Source: Tsuneonella sediminis (lineage in GTDB: Bacteria; Pseudomonadota; Alphaproteobacteria; Sphingomonadales; Sphingomonadaceae). From it: a stretch of 64,000 nt of DNA. The position numbers and the translations under genes are program-made. Of this stretch, positions 24,094-32,135 are shown in pieces. The notes under the pieces were generated by a model. The model saw only the letters and a program-made list of their open reading frames with translations, did not search any database and was not told the origin of the DNA. Within the stretch, counting starts at the first letter, position 1. The number at the start of each line of letters is the position of its first letter. The stretch spans positions 1,798,001 through 1,862,000 of the forward strand of contig NZ_JBNCBU010000001.1 of assembly GCF_051912845.1 (NCBI RefSeq). The letters are read 5' to 3'.

Positions 24094-25497
24094 TTGAGCC
24101 ACACATTCGATCCGACCGCGCTTCGCGAATACGACATCCGCGGGATCATCGGCGAGACGCTCGGTCCGGAAGACGCGCGCGCGATCGGCCGCGGTTTTGC
24201 GACGATGCTGCGAGAGGTCGGCGGACGTACGGTCGCGGTCGGCTACGACGGGCGCGTGAGCAGTCCGATGCTCGAGCACGCGCTGGTCGAGGGCCTGACC
24301 GCTTCTGGTTGCGACGTGGTGCGGATCGGGATGGGTCCCACCCCGATGCTTTACTATGCCGAGGCGTCAGCCGAAGAGGTGCATGGCGGCATTCAGATAA
24401 CCGGCAGCCACAATCCCGCCAATTACAACGGCTTCAAGATGGTATTCGCGGGACGGCCGTTTTTCGGGGAGGACATCGTCGAGCTGGGCCGCCGTGCGCA
24501 GGCCGGCGCCTGGGCCGACGGGCAGGGCAAGGTCGTTACGCGCGAGGTCCTCGAGGATTACGTCGAGCGACTGCTCCTCGGCCTGAAGGGGATCGACCAC
24601 GATGGGCTGGCCGGTCTTCGAATCGGTTGGGACGCGGGTAACGGCGCCGCGGGTCCCGCGCTCGAGGCGCTCGCCGCCCGGTTGCCGGGGGAGCACCACC
24701 TTCTCTACACCGAGGTCGACGGGTCGTTTCCCAATCATCATCCTGATCCTACCGTTTCCGAAAATCTCGAGGACTTGCGGCGCCTTGTCGCGTCGAAGAA
24801 CCTCGACTTCGGAGTGGCTTTCGACGGCGACGGCGACCGGATCGGGGCGATCGACGGCGAAGGCCGGGTTGTCTGGGGGGATCAATTACTCATGATCTTC
24901 GCCGAAGACTTGCTAGGGAGACTACCTAGCGCGCCCGTGATCGCGGACGTGAAGGCCAGCCGGGCGCTGTTCGATCGCGTCGCGGCGCTGGGCGGCAGGC
25001 CGCTGATGTGGAAGACCGGGCACAGCCTGATTAAGTCCAAAATGAAGGAGATTGGCGCTCCGCTCGCGGGCGAGATGAGCGGCCATGTCTTCTTTGCGGA
25101 CGACTACTACGGGTTCGACGACGCGCTCTATGCAGGCGTGCGACTGATCGCCGCGTCGGCGCGGCTCGGCAAGTCGGTGACCCAGCTTCGCGGCGAGATG
25201 CCCGCCATGATCAACACGCCGGAACTGCGATTCCAGGTTGACGAGGCGCGCAAGTTCGCGGCGATCGACGAGGTAAAGGGGCGGCTCGCCGGCTCGCCTC
25301 ATGACGTTGATCTTACCGACGGCGTGCGCGTGACCACGCCGGACGGGTGGTGGCTCCTGCGCGCTTCGAACACGCAGGATGTCCTTGTCGCGCGAGCGGA
25401 AAGCGAGACCGAAGAGGGTCTCGAACGTCTGGTCGCGCAGATCGACGATCAGCTTGCCGCTTCCGGCCTCGAGCGGGGGGCGCAGGCGGGCCACTGA
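24094..25497 (+). CDS. Phosphomannomutase/phosphoglucomutase, 467 aa
   Basis: It interconverts hexose 1- and 6-phosphates (Man/Glc), feeding sugar nucleotides for envelope polysaccharide. TTG 24094 is preferred: a GGAAG lies just upstream and the next ATG would cut into the conserved REYDIRGIIGE start. The catalytic phosphoserine loop is TGSHNPANYNG, the Mg site DGDGDRIG, the sugar loop GEMSGHVFF and the phosphate loop RASNTQDVLV. These match the AlgC/PgmG group. It ends at a strong hairpin (25505-25530). Confidence 0.93.
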   Translation: MSHTFDPTALREYDIRGIIGETLGPEDARAIGRGFATMLREVGGRTVAVGYDGRVSSPMLEHALVEGLTASGCDVVRIGMGPTPMLYYAEASAEEVHGGIQITGSHNPANYNGFKMVFAGRPFFGEDIVELGRRAQAGAWADGQGKVVTREVLEDYVERLLLGLKGIDHDGLAGLRIGWDAGNGAAGPALEALAARLPGEHHLLYTEVDGSFPNHHPDPTVSENLEDLRRLVASKNLDFGVAFDGDGDRIGAIDGEGRVVWGDQLLMIFAEDLLGRLPSAPVIADVKASRALFDRVAALGGRPLMWKTGHSLIKSKMKEIGAPLAGEMSGHVFFADDYYGFDDALYAGVRLIAASARLGKSVTQLRGEMPAMINTPELRFQVDEARKFAAIDEVKGRLAGSPHDVDLTDGVRVTTPDGWWLLRASNTQDVLVARAESETEEGLERLVAQIDDQLAASGLERGAQAGH

Positions 25498-25504
25498 ACG
25501 AGAC

Positions 25505-25530
25505 AAGGGGCCCGCCGAAGCGGGCCCCTT
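25505..25530. terminator. Bidirectional terminator between mutase and BON gene
   Basis: A perfect 11-base stem (25505-25515 with 25520-25530) with a four-base CGAA/TTCG loop sits between the convergent ends of the mutase gene (25497) and the BON gene (25554). A tetraloop of this kind makes a very stable RNA hairpin. No long T-run follows on either strand. Confidence 0.75.
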
Positions 25531-25553
25531 ACCTGCCCGGCCGGGCCGGGCGA

Positions 25554-26417
25554 TCAGCTCTCGCTGCCCGTGTCTGCTTCGCCGAAACGCTCGCGGTCCT
25601 TCACGCGCAGGTTGTTCTGCACGTGTCCGACGCCCGAGATGTCCTCGACGAGGTCTTCTGCCCGGCGCTTGGCGCTGCGGTGGTCGACCGTCCCGTCAAG
25701 CGTGACCTCGCCGCCCTTGACGCTCACCTGGATATTGCGCGCGTCGAGCCGCCAGTCATCGGTCAGGCGGTCGCACGCATCTTCCAGGATCCGTTCGTCC
25801 GAGCGGGTGTAGTTTGCCGGGCCCGAACCGCGGTGATCCATTCGGCGGCGGCGGGCGGCGTCCTCGTCCCCGAACCAGCTGGCGATCTCGTCTCCTGCCT
25901 TTTCGAAGAACCCCCGGTCGTCGTCGCGATCGTAATCGTCGCGGTCATAGCGGCTACGCCCGCCGTAACTGCGTTCGCCGTAACCGTAGCCGGGCCGCGC
26001 GCCATACGAGCGTCCGCCGCGGCGCGAGAAGTCTCGCCCGTCCTGGCTTTCGGAAGTGAAGTAGTCGAGCCCGTTGTCGTAGCGGGAAGGGCCGTAGTCT
26101 CGATCGCGCGCGAAGTGGCGATGATCGCTCCCCATCGGGCCGCGGTTGTCGCGGGAGCGATAGTCGTCGCGGCCGAATGAGCGGTCGCGAGATGGCGCGC
26201 GCCAGGTGACTTCTTCGTAATACACGACGGGGCGGCGGCCCTGCTCGCCCATCTGGCCGCGGCTGCCGCCTTGGCCGAACCCGTCCTGGTCATAGCCACC
26301 GGTATCCTCGAATTGCTCGGCCTGTCGTGAACCTTCGTAATTCCGCGAGTAGTCGTCATCGTGGTCGATGGTGCGCGAACCGGTGCTGCGGTCGCGGCGG
26401 CGATTGCGGTCGTCCAT
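25554..26417 (-). CDS. BON-domain protein with RG/Y/D-rich disordered N-terminus, 287 aa
   Basis: A GGAGAG site precedes ATG 26417. Residues 1-about 175 are low-complexity, rich in Arg, Gly, Tyr, Asp, and contain no signal peptide. Then comes FFEKAGDEIASWFGDEDAARRRRMDHRG, a motif (SWFGDEDA) I know from sphingomonad stress proteins, and a C-terminal BON domain (about 205-280; ILEDACDRLTDDWRLDARNIQVSV and VTLDGTV). BON domains bind lipids or join other proteins. The role may be stress related, but this is inference from relatives. It diverges from the helicase across a 233-base gap. Confidence 0.85.
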   Translation of the reverse strand: MDDRNRRRDRSTGSRTIDHDDDYSRNYEGSRQAEQFEDTGGYDQDGFGQGGSRGQMGEQGRRPVVYYEEVTWRAPSRDRSFGRDDYRSRDNRGPMGSDHRHFARDRDYGPSRYDNGLDYFTSESQDGRDFSRRGGRSYGARPGYGYGERSYGGRSRYDRDDYDRDDDRGFFEKAGDEIASWFGDEDAARRRRMDHRGSGPANYTRSDERILEDACDRLTDDWRLDARNIQVSVKGGEVTLDGTVDHRSAKRRAEDLVEDISGVGHVQNNLRVKDRERFGEADTGSES

Positions 26418-26650
26418 ATCTTCTCTCCTGGTTGCTGCCTTGAACATGGGGCTGGCCGGGCAGGCAGCCGTGCCGCGAGGCCAGGCCCGTCGGAACGGTG
26501 GATCAACGGGCGACCGGGCCGGTTGTTTCGTCATCCGTCGCGCGATCCCCGCATTTCGGCGAGCAATGTCCCGTGCCTGCGATGCGGTCGACATCCCGCG
26601 TCCCCTCGGCGCGCTGGAGCTTTGTGCGCTGTCGTGCTTTGCCACATCAT

Positions 26651-29122
26651 ATGGCTGGTGACGTTCCCCCCGAAATCGAAGGCTGGTTCGCGGGCCGCGG
26701 CTGGCGCGTGCGGCGGCACCAGTCCCAGGTGCTGGCGGCGAGCGACGCCGGGCGCCATGCGCTGCTCGTTGCCGACACCGGCGCGGGAAAGACGCTCGCG
26801 GGGTTCCTGCCCACTTTGGCGGCATTCACCGCCTCGCGTCTGGGCGGGGAAGAGCCGCCCGACGGGCTTCACACGCTGTATGTCTCGCCCCTCAAGGCGC
26901 TGGCGCACGACGTGCAGCGCAACCTCGTCACCCCCGTCGAGGAAATCGGCCTTCCGGTCCGGATCGAGACCCGCAGTGGCGACACCCCGACCGACCGCAA
27001 GAAACGCCAGCGCGCCAAGCCGCCGCATGTCCTGCTGACGACGCCCGAATCGCTTTCGCTACTCCTCAGCTATCCCGACAGTTTCGCCATGTTTGCCGGG
27101 TTGAAGCGGGTGGTGATCGACGAGATACACGCGTTCGCGACGGGCAAGCGTGGCGACCTGCTCGCGCTTGCGCTCAGCCGGCTGCAGGCCATCGCGCCAG
27201 GCATGGAGCGCACCGCCCTCAGCGCCACGCTCGCCAATCCGGAGAGCTTTCGCGAATGGCTCGCGCCGTGGGGCGACATCGACAGCGTCGAACTGGTCGA
27301 AGGCGAAGCGGGCGCCCCGGCGGAGGTGGAAATCCTCCTGCCGGTCGAGGAACGCGTGCCGTGGGGCGGGCACGCCGCGACGTGGGCCATCCCGCAGCTG
27401 TACGAGGAAATCCGGCGCAACCGTACGACGCTGATCTTCACCAACACCCGGTTTCTTGCCGAATACGTGTTCCAGAACCTGTGGAATGTGAACGATGACA
27501 CGCTGCCCATCGGCATTCACCATGGCTCGCTCAGCAAGGAGGCGCGCCGCAAGGTCGAGGGCGCGATGGCCCGCGGCGAACTGCGCGCGCTGGTTGCGAC
27601 CGCCAGCCTCGATCTCGGCATAGACTGGGGCGATATCGACCTCGTCGTCCAGATGGGCGCTCCCAAGGGGTCCTCGCGGCTCCTCCAGCGGATCGGCCGC
27701 GCCAATCACCGGCTCGACTGCCCGAGCCGGGCAATTCTGGTGCCCGGCAACCGGTTCGAATTCCTCGAGGCGACCGCGGCCAAGGACGCGGTCGACGAGG
27801 GGCAGCGCGACGGGGAAGACTTTCGCCCGGGCGGGCTCGACGTGCTCGCACAGCACGTGATGGCTTGCGCCTGTGCCGCCCCCTTCGACGAGGCCGGGCT
27901 GCTCGCCGAGGTCCGCTCGAGCCTTGCCTACAGCTGGCTCGACCAGGAAGACTGGGAGCGCGTGCTGACCTTTGTGGCGACGGGGGGATACGCGCTCAAG
28001 GCGTACGACAAGTTCCGCCGGATCGTGAAGGACAGGGACGGGACGTGGCGCCTTACCCACCCTGAACAGGCCGCGCGGCACCGGCTCAACGCCGGGATCA
28101 TCGTCGATTCGGAAATGCTGGACGTGCGGTTCGGGAACGGGCGATCGCTCGGCAAGGTGGAGGAACGCTTCGCCGCCTCGCTGCGTCCGGGCGACACCTT
28201 CCAGTTCGCCGGCATCAACCTCGAGGTCGAGCGGATCAGGGACATGGAGTTGACCGTGCGCGCCTCGTCCAAGGCGGCGATGATACCCAGCTATGGCGGC
28301 CAACGGCTGCCCTTGACGACGCATCTCGCCGACCGTGTGCGCGCCATGCTGGTCGACCGGGCGGGATGGGCGCGCTTTCCCGACGACGTGCGCGAGTGGC
28401 TCGAGGTGCAGGACTGGCGATCGAAGATGCCCGGGCCCGATACCTTGCTGGTGGAGACCTTCCCCCACGCCAGGAAGCATTACACCGTGTTCTACACATT
28501 CATCGGGTGGAATGCGAACCAGTCGCTGGGCATGCTCGTCACCAAGCGGATGGAGGATCGAGGGTTGTCGCCGCTGGGATTCAACGCGAACGACTACTGC
28601 CTCGCGGTGTGGGGCCTGCGCCCGGTCGCGGATGCGGCGCCGCTACTTTCGCCGGACATTCTGCAGGACGAATTTATAGAGTGGGTGCAGAACTCCCACC
28701 TGCTGCGCCGCGCCTTTCGCGAAGTCGCGGTGATCGGCGGGCTCGTGGAGCGCCAGCATCCCGGCAAGCGCAAGACCGGCAAGCAGGTGACCTTCTCCAC
28801 CGACCTCATCTACGACGTGCTGCGCAAGTACGAACCCGATCACGTGCTGCTTGAAGCCGCCTGGGCTGACGCCCGTACGCGGATGACCGATATCGGCCGT
28901 CTTGGCGACCTTCTCGACCGCGCGGCAGACGAACTGCTTCTCGTCGAACTGGACCGGGTCAGCCCGCTTGCAGTGCCGGTCATGACGCTGATCGGGCGCG
29001 AGGCGATGCCGCAGGGATCGGTCGACGACGAGCTGGTGCTCGAGGCCGAGACGCTCGCGTCGGCGGCGATGCGGATCGAAGGGTCCGATGACCTCGCCGC
29101 AGCCGGAAAAGCCAGCGACTGA
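26651..29122 (+). CDS. Ligase-associated DEXH-box DNA helicase (Lhr-type), 823 aa
   Basis: An SF2 helicase of the ligase-associated DNA repair group. Motifs: ADTGAGKTL (Lys47), VVIDEIHAFA (DEIH), SATLAN, FTNTRFLAEY, ATASLDLGIDWGDIDLV and QRIGRANHR. Length matches the TIGR04121-type family. Start ATG 26651 begins MAGDVPPEIEGWF, the usual N-terminus. In many relatives it lies beside a metallophosphatase, exonuclease and ATP-dependent ligase; none is next to it here, where tonB-exb genes follow on the other strand. Confidence 0.92.
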   Translation: MAGDVPPEIEGWFAGRGWRVRRHQSQVLAASDAGRHALLVADTGAGKTLAGFLPTLAAFTASRLGGEEPPDGLHTLYVSPLKALAHDVQRNLVTPVEEIGLPVRIETRSGDTPTDRKKRQRAKPPHVLLTTPESLSLLLSYPDSFAMFAGLKRVVIDEIHAFATGKRGDLLALALSRLQAIAPGMERTALSATLANPESFREWLAPWGDIDSVELVEGEAGAPAEVEILLPVEERVPWGGHAATWAIPQLYEEIRRNRTTLIFTNTRFLAEYVFQNLWNVNDDTLPIGIHHGSLSKEARRKVEGAMARGELRALVATASLDLGIDWGDIDLVVQMGAPKGSSRLLQRIGRANHRLDCPSRAILVPGNRFEFLEATAAKDAVDEGQRDGEDFRPGGLDVLAQHVMACACAAPFDEAGLLAEVRSSLAYSWLDQEDWERVLTFVATGGYALKAYDKFRRIVKDRDGTWRLTHPEQAARHRLNAGIIVDSEMLDVRFGNGRSLGKVEERFAASLRPGDTFQFAGINLEVERIRDMELTVRASSKAAMIPSYGGQRLPLTTHLADRVRAMLVDRAGWARFPDDVREWLEVQDWRSKMPGPDTLLVETFPHARKHYTVFYTFIGWNANQSLGMLVTKRMEDRGLSPLGFNANDYCLAVWGLRPVADAAPLLSPDILQDEFIEWVQNSHLLRRAFREVAVIGGLVERQHPGKRKTGKQVTFSTDLIYDVLRKYEPDHVLLEAAWADARTRMTDIGRLGDLLDRAADELLLVELDRVSPLAVPVMTLIGREAMPQGSVDDELVLEAETLASAAMRIEGSDDLAAAGKASD

Positions 29123-29147
29123 TCTTCGCTCGCGCCCGGCGCAAAAA

Positions 29148-29171
29148 AAGGGGCGGATCGCTCCGCCCCTT
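29148..29171 (-). terminator. Intrinsic terminator of the tonB-exbBD operon
   Basis: A ten-base stem (29148-29157 with 29162-29171) and a TCGC loop. Read on the minus strand it is followed by seven T residues (the A-run 29143-29149), the classic form, and lies just past the second exbD stop at 29205. On the plus strand it also follows the helicase stop, so it probably serves both. Confidence 0.88.
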
Positions 29172-29204
29172 GATCTTCTGTTCGAGCTTGAATGCGTTGG
29201 GGCG

Positions 29205-29651
29205 TCAGGCCCCCGCAGGCTTGCCGAACTCGCGGTACTTCTCGTTGCCGACGAAGCCGAACTTCGTGACACCGGAAGCCTTGATGACGTTGAGCACGCG
29301 GATCGACAGGTCATAGCTGGCCTGCTGGTCCGGCTCGAACTGCAGTTCGGGTTCCGGCTGAATTGCCTTGGTCGCCTCGAGGTTACGGACGAGTTCGCCC
29401 TGGTCGATTGCGGTGCCGTTCCACAGGATCTCGTTCATCGGGGTCAGCACGATCTTGTTCTTGATCGGGTCGATCATGTCCGGTGGCGGCGGCTCGTTGT
29501 TCGGCACCGGAAGATCGATATCGACCGAGTGCGTCGCCACTGGAATGGTGATGATGAACATGATCAGGAGCACGAGCATGACGTCGATCAACGGCGTCGT
29601 GTTCATCTCCATCATCGGCGAGCCATCGTCCTTGCCGCCTGACATTGCCAT
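29205..29651 (-). CDS. exbD: ExbD-family biopolymer transport protein (second copy), 148 aa
   Basis: ExbD works with ExbB and TonB to pass proton-motive force to outer-membrane receptors. AGGAG stands before ATG 29651. The single membrane helix holds NTTPLIDVMLVLLIMFIITIPV with the proton-path Asp in LIDVML, then a proline-rich linker and a periplasmic domain. It is last in tonB-exbB-exbD-exbD. A second exbD is usual in sphingomonads and xanthomonads, where it may serve particular receptors. The terminator follows at once. Confidence 0.93.
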   Translation of the reverse strand: MAMSGGKDDGSPMMEMNTTPLIDVMLVLLIMFIITIPVATHSVDIDLPVPNNEPPPPDMIDPIKNKIVLTPMNEILWNGTAIDQGELVRNLEATKAIQPEPELQFEPDQQASYDLSIRVLNVIKASGVTKFGFVGNEKYREFGKPAGA

Positions 29652-29691
29652 GGTGGGTTACTCCTGGATTCGCTTTGTCGATGCGCGGCCG

Positions 29692-30225
29692 TCAGCCGTT
29701 CGGGTCGACCGGGTTCGAAATGAAGCCGACGGTGGGATAACCAGCCGCCTGCACGTTGTAGATCGCACCCGCGATGCAGCGCCACGGCGCGTTCACGTCG
29801 CCGCGAATGTGCACCTGCGGGATCGCTTCCGGGTTCTCCATCAGCGCCTCGGGTCCACCGGCCGCCTGGACGATCGCGTCGAGCCGCTCGAACGCCCGGT
29901 CGTAGAGTTCCTTGGAATCCACTGCGGTGGTGTTGTTGAAGTAGACCCGGCACTGGCCGTTGCGCGACGCGCCTTCGAAGCCGGGGTCACCCGCGCTCCG
30001 GCCGGCATCGTCGGAGGTGCTGACGGTCAGGAGCAGGTTCTCGACCTTGTCCTTCGATTCGACCGACGGCATCACCGGAATCTTGAGCTTCTCGATCGTC
30101 TGGATCGCGACCGGCACCGCGATGAGGAAGATGATCAGAAGCACCAGCATCACGTCCACCAGCGGCGTGGTGTTGATGTCCGACATCGGCGTTTCGCCGC
30201 CGCCGCCTCCGCTAGAAATCGCCAT
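29692..30225 (-). CDS. exbD: ExbD-family biopolymer transport protein (first copy), 177 aa
   Basis: Its membrane helix carries NTTPLVDVMLVLLIIFLIAVPVAI with the conserved Asp. The periplasmic part is longer than in the second copy and has two Cys residues (NGQCRVYFNN and APWRCIAGAI) that could form a disulfide, absent from its neighbour. AGGAAG precedes ATG 30225. It follows exbB after a strong hairpin (30262-30294) and precedes the second exbD by 40 bases. The two paralogs differ enough to suggest distinct partners, which is inference. Confidence 0.92.
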   Translation of the reverse strand: MAISSGGGGGETPMSDINTTPLVDVMLVLLIIFLIAVPVAIQTIEKLKIPVMPSVESKDKVENLLLTVSTSDDAGRSAGDPGFEGASRNGQCRVYFNNTTAVDSKELYDRAFERLDAIVQAAGGPEALMENPEAIPQVHIRGDVNAPWRCIAGAIYNVQAAGYPTVGFISNPVDPNG

Positions 30226-30261
30226 GGGCTTCCTGTCCTATCTCAAATCAGTCGTTCGGCT

Positions 30262-30294
30262 GGCGGAGGGAATGCCGCAGGGCACCCCTCCGCC
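30262..30294 (-). promoter_or_regulatory. Intercistronic hairpin between exbB and exbD
   Basis: A nine-base outer stem (30262-30270 with 30286-30294) surrounds a second four-base stem (30273-30276 with 30281-30284), seven bases past the exbB stop at 30302. There is no T-run, so full termination is unlikely. Such a hairpin may protect the tonB-exbB part of the transcript from 3' decay or lower expression of the two exbD genes. Confidence 0.5.
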
Positions 30295-30301
30295 CGTCCG
30301 A

Positions 30302-31078
30302 TCAGGTGCGCGGCGCGGCGGGCTTCGCCGGAGCAGTCGCGGCCGCCTTGGCAGCCTGCTGCGTCGACGTCTGGGTCATCACCGCAGGCTTGACCGCACC
30401 CTTCGAGTTGATGTTCGCGAGGATGTCGGTCGAGAAGCCCGAAAGCAGCTCGGCGATGCGCTTGTTGCGGGCCTGGAGCCAGTTGTACGCAAGCACCGCA
30501 GGCACGGCGACGAGCAGACCGATCGCGGTCATGATCAGCGCTTCGCCGACGGGTCCGGCGACCTTGTCGATCGAGGCCGAGCCGGCGAGGCCGATGTTGA
30601 TCAGCGCGCGGTAGATACCGATAACCGTGCCGAGCAGGCCGACGAACGGGGCCGTCGCACCCACGGTCGCGAGGAACGGCAGGCCGCCCGCGAGCTTGGC
30701 GTTGATCGACGCTTCCGAGCGCGCGAGCGAGCCGTGCAGCCAGTCGTGTGCTTCCATCGCGTCGGTCATCTTGCCGTGCGATTCCTCGGCGGTCAGGCCG
30801 TCGTCGACGAGCTGGCGCCACGCGCTGTTCTTCTCGAGCTTGGTCGCGCCTTCGCGGAGGGTCGGCGCGCGCCAGAAGTTGGTGCGCACGGCCTTGTACT
30901 GGTTGAAGATCTTCTGCTGTTCCATCCACTTGGTGATCAGGATGTAGAACGAGCCGACCGACATGATGACGAGCGTGCCGAAGATCGACCACGCGATCAC
31001 GCCGCCCTGGTTCATGGCTTCCCAGAAGCCGAACTGATTCTTCACCGGAGCGGCTGCCGCCAGGAGTTCAATATACAT
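30302..31078 (-). CDS. exbB: ExbB/TolQ/MotA-family proton channel protein, 258 aa
   Basis: Three membrane helices: about 25-50 (GGVIAWSIFGTLVIMSVGSFYIL), 125-150 (LPFLATVGATAPFVGLLGTVIGIYRAL) and 170-195 (LIMTAIGLLVAVPAVLAYNWL). The TVGATAPFVGLLGTV stretch is the signature of the ExbB/TolQ ion channel. The Ala/Pro-rich C-terminus (AAKAAATAPAKPAAPRT) is typical of sphingomonad copies. It sits between tonB and exbD; it could in principle be TolQ, but the tonB gene in front favours ExbB. Confidence 0.93.
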   Translation of the reverse strand: MYIELLAAAAPVKNQFGFWEAMNQGGVIAWSIFGTLVIMSVGSFYILITKWMEQQKIFNQYKAVRTNFWRAPTLREGATKLEKNSAWRQLVDDGLTAEESHGKMTDAMEAHDWLHGSLARSEASINAKLAGGLPFLATVGATAPFVGLLGTVIGIYRALINIGLAGSASIDKVAGPVGEALIMTAIGLLVAVPAVLAYNWLQARNKRIAELLSGFSTDILANINSKGAVKPAVMTQTSTQQAAKAAATAPAKPAAPRT

Positions 31079-31125
31079 GGGTGAAAGTCCTCTCAGAAAT
31101 TACGAATTGACGAATCAGAGCAAGG

Positions 31126-31791
31126 TTACTGCGGAATTTCCCACCGCACCGAACTCGACCAGGAGCCCGTCGTCGGGTCGCCTTCGCCGTCGGTTGCCGG
31201 GTTGAAGCGTGCCCGCCGCGTGATCAGCGAACAGGTTGTGCTGTCGAGGTCCGAGTGACCGCTCGAGCCGGTGATCTGGCAGTTCGAGACGCGCCCGCTG
31301 GCATCCACGGTCACGGTGAACCGGGTCGTGCCCTCGCGCTCCTCGCGCAGCGCGCGGCTCGGATAGTCGTTGGCGTTCGCCCAGCTGCCGGGATTGCCGC
31401 GCGGTGTCGGCGACTTCGGCTGCACCCGCGGCGGAGGCGGTGGGGGCGGCGCGACGGGGGCCGGCGGCGGCACGCGCAGCGCGGGCGGCGCCGGGGGCGG
31501 GATCGTCGGTTGCGTCTGGATCGGCGGAGGGGCCGGCGCGATGTTGATCGGCGGCGGCGGCGCGACCGGCGGCGGCGGCGCCACGTCGGGCTGCTCCTGC
31601 GGCGGCGGCGGCTCTTCCTCGGGCGGCGGCGGCTCCTCGATATCTACCGTCGTTACGCGCTCGACCGCCTTCTTGATCGCCGAATAGGCGAGGCCGGTCA
31701 CGAGAACATAACCGATGGCGATATGGATGAGTGCAACGATGACAATCGCGACGATGCGATTGGTACTCATCTGTTGGTCAACGTAGGCCAT
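31126..31791 (-). CDS. tonB: TonB energy transducer, 221 aa
   Basis: One N-terminal signal-anchor helix (about 12-32, IVAIVIVALIHIAIGYVLVTGLAY), a long Pro/Glu-then-Pro-rich periplasmic linker (about 50-125) and a C-terminal TonB domain (about 145-221) with YPSRALREEREGTTRFTVTVDASGRVSNCQITGSSGHSDLD. It should drive iron-siderophore and other TonB-dependent uptake with ExbB and ExbD. It is first in its operon, facing the 344-base divergent region that holds an inverted repeat at 32007-32055. Confidence 0.95.
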   Translation of the reverse strand: MAYVDQQMSTNRIVAIVIVALIHIAIGYVLVTGLAYSAIKKAVERVTTVDIEEPPPPEEEPPPPQEQPDVAPPPPVAPPPPINIAPAPPPIQTQPTIPPPAPPALRVPPPAPVAPPPPPPPRVQPKSPTPRGNPGSWANANDYPSRALREEREGTTRFTVTVDASGRVSNCQITGSSGHSDLDSTTCSLITRRARFNPATDGEGDPTTGSWSSSVRWEIPQ

Positions 31792-32135
31792 TCAGTCGCA
31801 TCACTCCATCGTCGGTGCCGGACGCAAGCGCCTGGCAAGAACAAACGTCGAATGCGCGCAATTCGTTAATCGCCGCGCCCCGACGCAATCCATGCTGTCC
31901 ACCCTGTCGGCCCACCGGTTTCCGGTGACCGAACGGCCCGCCGGATATCCGATGACCCGGCTGGGGGCCTGACCGGGGTTATTGTTCTGTTCCCCGGCTC
32001 GCCGGACCCTTAACCGCGAAGCAAACCCCAAGCAAATCCTTTTCCGGTTAAGGGCGGATTCACGCCATTGCGGGCTGAACGGGGAAGATGCGATCCGGTT
32101 TCCAATTCCCTCCGATACCTCTAGGCGGTCCGACC
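31792..32135. other. 344-base divergent intergenic region (tonB / unknown secreted protein)
   Basis: No reading frame here resembles a protein. It must hold promoters for tonB leftward and for the 32136 gene rightward. The one clear structure is a ten-base inverted repeat (see 32007-32055). I could not convincingly identify a Fur box, although tonB operons are often iron-controlled. A CTAGG and other short motifs upstream of 32136 are not diagnostic. Confidence 0.6.
32007..32055. promoter_or_regulatory. Perfect ten-base inverted repeat, possible operator or hairpin
   Basis: CCCTTAACCG at 32007-32016 and CGGTTAAGGG at 32046-32055 are exact reverse complements separated by 29 bases. The arms contain TTAACC/GGTTAA, rare in this GC-rich DNA. 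The spacing suggests either two half-sites about 39 bases apart for a dimeric or looping regulator, or a stem-loop in the 5' leader of the 32136 gene. Confidence 0.4.
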
